The position numbers and the translations under genes are program-made. This document shows positions 4,755 to 7,936 of a stretch of 7,936 nucleotides of DNA, one piece after another (position 1 is the stretch's first letter; every line of letters begins with the position of its first letter). The notes under the pieces are model-generated. The model had not been told where the DNA came from. It made no database searches and saw nothing but the letters and a program-made list of their open reading frames with translations. This DNA comes from Gammaproteobacteria bacterium (GTDB lineage Bacteria; Pseudomonadota; Gammaproteobacteria; Enterobacterales; GCA-2746155): contig JAAGZM010000582.1 in NCBI GenBank assembly GCA_024206355.1, positions 1 to 7,936 of the forward strand. Direction: 5' to 3'.

Positions 4755-7346
4755 ATGAGAATGGACAAACTGACCAGTAAATTTCAACTGGCAATAGCTG
4801 ATGCTCAGTCATTGGCACTTGGTCGTGATCATCAGTTTATTGAGCCACTGCATTTGATGGCAGCTTTGCTGAATCAAGAAGGTGGTAGCATAGGGTTGTT
4901 ATTGAATCAGGCTAATATTAATTTAAATATTTTACGCTCTAGAGTTTCTCAAAAACTCGACCAATTCCCACAAGTTGAAGGGGATGATGGTGATATTCAT
5001 ATTTCAAACGATTTGGGACGTTTGCTTAATCGTTGTGAAAAATTAGCTAACAAACGTAAAGATCAATACATCGCTAGTGAGCTGTTTGTACTTGCAGCTA
5101 TTAACGATAAAGGTGCTCTAGGAGAAATACTTAAAGACCTTGGTGCAGAGGAAGATAAAGTTACTGCTGCTATTGATTCTGTAAGAGGAGGTGAAGCTGT
5201 TAATGACGCCAATGCAGAAGAGCAGCGCCAAGCATTAGAAAAATATACGATTGATCTCACTGAACGCGCAGAGCAAGGCAAGTTAGATCCGGTTATAGGC
5301 CGAGATAGTGAAATTAGAAGAACTATCCAAGTGCTGCAAAGACGTACAAAAAATAATCCTGTGCTAATAGGTGCTCCAGGTGTTGGAAAGACAGCAATTA
5401 TTGAAGGTCTTGCACAGCGTATTATTAATGAAGAAGTTCCTGAAGGACTAAAAAATAAAAGAGTACTTTCTCTGGATATGGGGGCACTCATTGCAGGAGC
5501 AAAATTTCGAGGTGAATTTGAGGAACGTTTGAAAGCTGTCCTTAATGATTTATCTAAACAGGAAGGTCAGATTATTCTGTTCATTGATGAACTTCATACC
5601 ATGGTTGGAGCCGGTAAAGCTGAAGGTTCAATGGATGCAGGAAATATGCTAAAACCTGCACTTGCAAGGGGTGAGCTACATTGTGTTGGAGCAACTACTC
5701 TTGATGAGTATCGTCAATATGTAGAAAAAGATGCTGCGCTTGAACGCCGCTTTCAAAAGGTTCTCGTTGAGGAGCCAAGTGTAGAAGATACCATTGCGAT
5801 TCTACGTGGTCTAAAAGAGCGTTATGAAGTGCACCATGGTGTTGAAATTACCGATCTGGCAATTGTTGCTGCGGCTACTTTGTCTCATCGTTATGTTAGT
5901 GATCGTCAATTACCCGATAAAGCTATTGATCTTATCGACGAGTCCGCTAGTCGAATTAGAATGGAAATAGATTCAAAACCTGAAGAGCTTGATAAACTCG
6001 AGCGCCGTTTAATTCAACTGAAAATTCAACAGGAAGCACTAAAAAAGGAAAGTGATTCTGCTTCTTTGAAGCGTCGTGACCATCTTGATGAAGAAATTGG
6101 TGTCTTGCAAAGTAAATATGCAGAGTTAGATGATATATGGACAATAGAAAAAGCTGCCTTACAAGGTACTCAAACGATTAAAACTGAACTTGAAAGAGCA
6201 CGTCTAGATCTAGAAACTGCTCGACGTGCAGGTGATCTTACTCGGATGTCTGAGCTACAATACGGCCGAATTCCAGAGTGCGAAAAGAAACTAGCTGATG
6301 CTTCTGAAGTAGAAATGCAAGATATGAAGTTACTTCGCAACAAAGTCACAGCTAACGAGGTTGCTGAAGTTCTTGCTCGGTCTACAGGTATTCCTGTTTC
6401 GAAAATGCTAGAAGGTGAGCAGGATAAATTACTGGCAATGGAAGATGCTTTGCATGAAACTGTAATTGGTCAAGAAGAAGCAGTTATCGCTGTTTCTAAT
6501 GCAATTAGACGCTCAAGAGCAGGTTTGTCTGATCCTTCTAAGCCTAATGGGTCTTTTTTATTTCTTGGGCCAACAGGAGTCGGTAAAACTGAACTTAGTA
6601 AAGCGCTAGCTAATTTCTTATTTGATACAGAAGACGCATTAATTCGTATCGACATGTCTGAGTTTATGGAAAAACATTCTGTTGCGAGGCTTGTGGGTGC
6701 TCCTCCTGGCTATGTTGGATATGAAGAAGGTGGATATTTGACGGAATTAGTTCGTCGCAAACCTTATTCTGTCATTTTACTTGATGAGATGGAAAAAGCC
6801 CATCCAGATGTGTTTAATATTCTACTTCAGGTACTCGATGATGGTCGTTTAACCGATGGACATGGTCGTACGGTTGATTTCAGAAACACTGTGATAATTA
6901 TGACATCGAATTTAGGCTCTGATGTCATTCAAGGTATGTATGCTCCTGATGATGGTACTGATGAGCAACAACATTATGCTGTGATGAAGGATGCTCTCTC
7001 CGAAATAGTTGCACAGAGTTTTAAGCCGGAATTTATCAACCGTGTTGATGAGATGGTGGTATTCCATCCCCTGGTTAAGAAGCAGATCCGAGCGATTGCT
7101 GAAATTCAGATTGAGCTGCTTGCTAAGCGTTTAGCAGAGAGAGAAATCAAACTTAATATGACAAATCAAGCAATGGATGCTATTGCTGAAGCAGGGTTTG
7201 ATCCTATTTTTGGTGCGAGACCTTTGAAGCGAGCAATACAGCAGCGTCTAGAAAATCCTCTTGCACAGGCAATCCTGTCAGGGACATTTGGACCTGGGCA
7301 AATACTAACTGTTGACTGGCAAGATGGGGAGATGCTATTGAGTTAA
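4755..7346 (+). CDS. clpB: Chaperone ATPase ClpB (disaggregase)
   Basis: Hexameric AAA+ disaggregase that works with DnaK/DnaJ/GrpE to pull polypeptides out of aggregates after heat stress. It has 863 residues (E. coli 857), starting MRMDKLTSKFQLA, with AAGGGGA eight bases upstream of the ATG. The N domain covers about 1-145. NBD1 has Walker A GAPGVGKT (206-213, Lys212), Walker B ILFIDE with Glu279, and Arg331/Arg332. The coiled-coil M domain covers about 410-520. NBD2 has Walker A GPTGVGKT (605-612, Lys611), Walker B ending at Glu678, pore-loop Tyr653 and GARPLKR with Arg822. The first pore loop reads AKFRGEF, with Phe251 where E. coli has Tyr. A loop insertion of about seven residues near 723-741 accounts for the extra length. 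Codon 149, the GTG internal start in E. coli, is GTT here. Expression is probably from the sigma-32 promoter upstream. Confidence 0.97.
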   Translation: MRMDKLTSKFQLAIADAQSLALGRDHQFIEPLHLMAALLNQEGGSIGLLLNQANINLNILRSRVSQKLDQFPQVEGDDGDIHISNDLGRLLNRCEKLANKRKDQYIASELFVLAAINDKGALGEILKDLGAEEDKVTAAIDSVRGGEAVNDANAEEQRQALEKYTIDLTERAEQGKLDPVIGRDSEIRRTIQVLQRRTKNNPVLIGAPGVGKTAIIEGLAQRIINEEVPEGLKNKRVLSLDMGALIAGAKFRGEFEERLKAVLNDLSKQEGQIILFIDELHTMVGAGKAEGSMDAGNMLKPALARGELHCVGATTLDEYRQYVEKDAALERRFQKVLVEEPSVEDTIAILRGLKERYEVHHGVEITDLAIVAAATLSHRYVSDRQLPDKAIDLIDESASRIRMEIDSKPEELDKLERRLIQLKIQQEALKKESDSASLKRRDHLDEEIGVLQSKYAELDDIWTIEKAALQGTQTIKTELERARLDLETARRAGDLTRMSELQYGRIPECEKKLADASEVEMQDMKLLRNKVTANEVAEVLARSTGIPVSKMLEGEQDKLLAMEDALHETVIGQEEAVIAVSNAIRRSRAGLSDPSKPNGSFLFLGPTGVGKTELSKALANFLFDTEDALIRIDMSEFMEKHSVARLVGAPPGYVGYEEGGYLTELVRRKPYSVILLDEMEKAHPDVFNILLQVLDDGRLTDGHGRTVDFRNTVIIMTSNLGSDVIQGMYAPDDGTDEQQHYAVMKDALSEIVAQSFKPEFINRVDEMVVFHPLVKKQIRAIAEIQIELLAKRLAEREIKLNMTNQAMDAIAEAGFDPIFGARPLKRAIQQRLENPLAQAILSGTFGPGQILTVDWQDGEMLLS
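5186..5205 (+). promoter_or_regulatory. Strong internal Shine-Dalgarno-like site in clpB without an in-frame start
   Basis: AGGAGGTGA at 5186-5194 is a near-perfect ribosome-binding sequence inside clpB, at the place where E. coli starts its shorter ClpB isoform at Val149. Here codon 149 is GTT (5199-5201), not an initiator. The ATG at 5203-5205 has ideal spacing but is out of frame and opens only an 11-codon reading frame ending at TAG. The Shine-Dalgarno match may simply reflect the conserved residues RGGE. Confidence 0.5.
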
Positions 7347-7499
7347 TCAGTTCTTCTTTTTGATTGCTGTTTGGTTATCTTACAAGATTTCACAAGAGCG
7401 ATCCTTTGCTGTGAGTGGATAGGGTTCGTTATATATAATTTCAAAATACTTGAACTGGACAAGGCTGTAAGTTGATATCTTACTCCTGTAACCACAGAA

Positions 7500-7656
7500 G
7501 GTTGGTTTAGAAGATTAGTATCTTCTATTTATTGGAGCAGAGGGTGACCGCTTGGTTGTAGCCCCTCTTTTAAGGGGAGGAAGAGTTATTTTTGTTACGA
7601 ATATTCCTGATCCAGATCTTTGTGGTTGGGGAGTAGCCAGTTGGTTAATACAGGTA
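7500..7656 (+). pseudogene. Decayed C-terminal fragment of the type IV pilus tip adhesin PilY1
   Basis: PilY1 is a large type IV pilus-associated protein. Its C-terminal beta-propeller has a recognisable run of the form GERVV..PVLRGGRVIFTTLIP...DPC..GGTSWLMELD. Here positions 7543-7656 read GDRLVVAPLLRGGRV, then IFVTNIPDPDLCGWG and VASWLIQVG, a clear match over about 38 residues. Just upstream, in another frame, EGWF (7497-7508) fits the residues that precede it in PilY1. The frame is open only from 7519, there is no start codon context, and the match ends abruptly where unrelated sequence follows. Only a few percent of a gene of over 1000 codons remains. The order PilY1 then pilin matches the pilY1-pilE order of intact clusters. 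Recognition is from memory of family sequences. Confidence 0.65.
7508..7527. repeat. 8-bp hairpin between clpB and the pilus-gene relic
   Basis: TAGAAGAT (7508-7515) and ATCTTCTA (7520-7527) form a perfect 8-bp stem with a TAGT loop, followed by TTTATT. It could act as a weak terminator for clpB, about 160 nt past its stop, or be a scar inside the PilY1 relic, since it sits where the reading frame of that relic changes. The stem is AT-rich and therefore weak. No better terminator was seen in 7347-7507, which otherwise shows no recognisable content. Confidence 0.4.
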
Positions 7657-7729
7657 GGGCTATATGAAAAAGCAGAAGTGTTTTCAACCTCGTTATCGTT
7701 ATTGTTAGTATTCTTATTGTGGCTTAGCT

Positions 7730-7919
7730 GGGACTGGAAGTTGTGCCACTGGTGCACCATTAATTTTAGTTCAATATTTCCTTTTGATTGTGGGGCTGCT
7801 TACTATAATTTGACTATTTCAGCTGCAACTGCCAACTCTTTTACTTAAGCTGCTACCAGAACGGTAGTATGGCTGGGGATAAGTGAGGGAACTTTACACT
7901 GACAAATGTAAATCTTCAG
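7730..7919 (+). pseudogene. Decayed C-terminal part of a PilE-like minor pilin
   Basis: Type IV pilins end in a disulfide-bonded loop with strands of the kind YYNLTIT..TATSYTLTA.P.GSQAGD.CG.LTL. The same features appear here in three pieces. NFSSIFPFDCGAAYY and NLTISAATANSFT (7762-7845) are in one frame. A TAA stop (7846-7848) replaces the expected leucine. Then AAT (7849-7857) is followed by a frame change, and NGSMAGDK (7860-7883) leads to TGA (7884-7886) exactly where the second pilin cysteine belongs, then GNFTLTNVNLQ (7887-7919). An upstream piece TGSCATGAP (7733-7759) in yet another frame may belong to it. The conserved N-terminal FTLIELM motif is absent, so the 5' half is deleted. Two stops and at least one frameshift make it a pseudogene. 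Confidence 0.65.
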
Positions 7920-7936
7920 GTAATTGTTGACGTGTC

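Noticed and set aside
5063..5491. 142-codon antisense frame within clpB
   Set aside because: Shadow of the conserved NBD1 coding sequence; no independent start signal or motif.
7515..7760. 81-codon minus-strand reading frame
   Set aside because: Low-complexity composition (many N, T, S), no recognisable motif, and antisense to the pilus-gene relics.
7552..7848. 98-codon plus-strand reading frame beginning with TTG, partly hydrophobic
   Set aside because: It has no ribosome-binding site and runs through two unrelated pilus-protein remnants that continue in other frames, so it is an open stretch in a pseudogene region and not a gene.
7884..7886. Recoded TGA (selenocysteine or alternative code) in the pilin relic
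   Set aside because: rluD and pgeF end with TGA in the usual way, other stops and a frameshift are nearby, and no selenocysteine element was seen.

Overview
The window looks like a chromosomal segment of an AT-rich gammaproteobacterium that carries mobile DNA. The evidence is the gene set and order: bamD transcribed away from rluD, then pgeF and clpB downstream, a neighbourhood typical of Gammaproteobacteria. All readable proteins are most like gammaproteobacterial versions, and ClpB keeps E. coli numbering at every catalytic position up to about residue 680. I cannot name the genus. TGA ends both rluD and pgeF, so the standard bacterial code applies.

Layout. Positions 1-600 hold the 3' part of an IS6-type transposase gene that is cut by the window edge, carries a 36-nt in-frame insertion and appears frameshifted at its end. 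Positions 605-795 are a 191-bp MITE-like element with perfect 21-bp terminal inverted repeats and a nested palindrome at its left end. glnB (914-1252) follows as a single gene with its own likely promoter. Between the convergent glnB and bamD lies a second small repeat (1264-1333) of the GGTCAGAGTCAATTG type. bamD (minus strand) and rluD (plus strand) diverge from about 2107-2231. rluD, pgeF and a PlsC-like acyltransferase gene form a tight operon with a 4-bp overlap and a 3-bp gap. clpB follows after a 106-bp gap and has a convincing heat-shock (sigma-32) promoter that starts inside the acyltransferase gene.

Downstream of clpB no intact gene is left. Translating all frames shows decayed type IV pilus genes in the order PilY1 C-terminus, then a PilE-like minor pilin C-terminus, broken by stops and frameshifts. 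In Pseudomonas aeruginosa the minor pilin/pilY1/pilE cluster lies in the same region as clpB, pgeF, rluD and bamD, so this is best read as the relic of an ancestral pilus locus.

Functionally the intact genes are housekeeping: nitrogen signalling (GlnB), outer-membrane protein assembly (BamD), 23S rRNA pseudouridylation (RluD), peptidoglycan or purine quality control (PgeF), phospholipid acylation, and protein disaggregation (ClpB). I found no new multi-gene system. The novelty lies in the small repeats, the in-frame insertion, the loss of the ClpB internal start codon and the pilus-gene decay.
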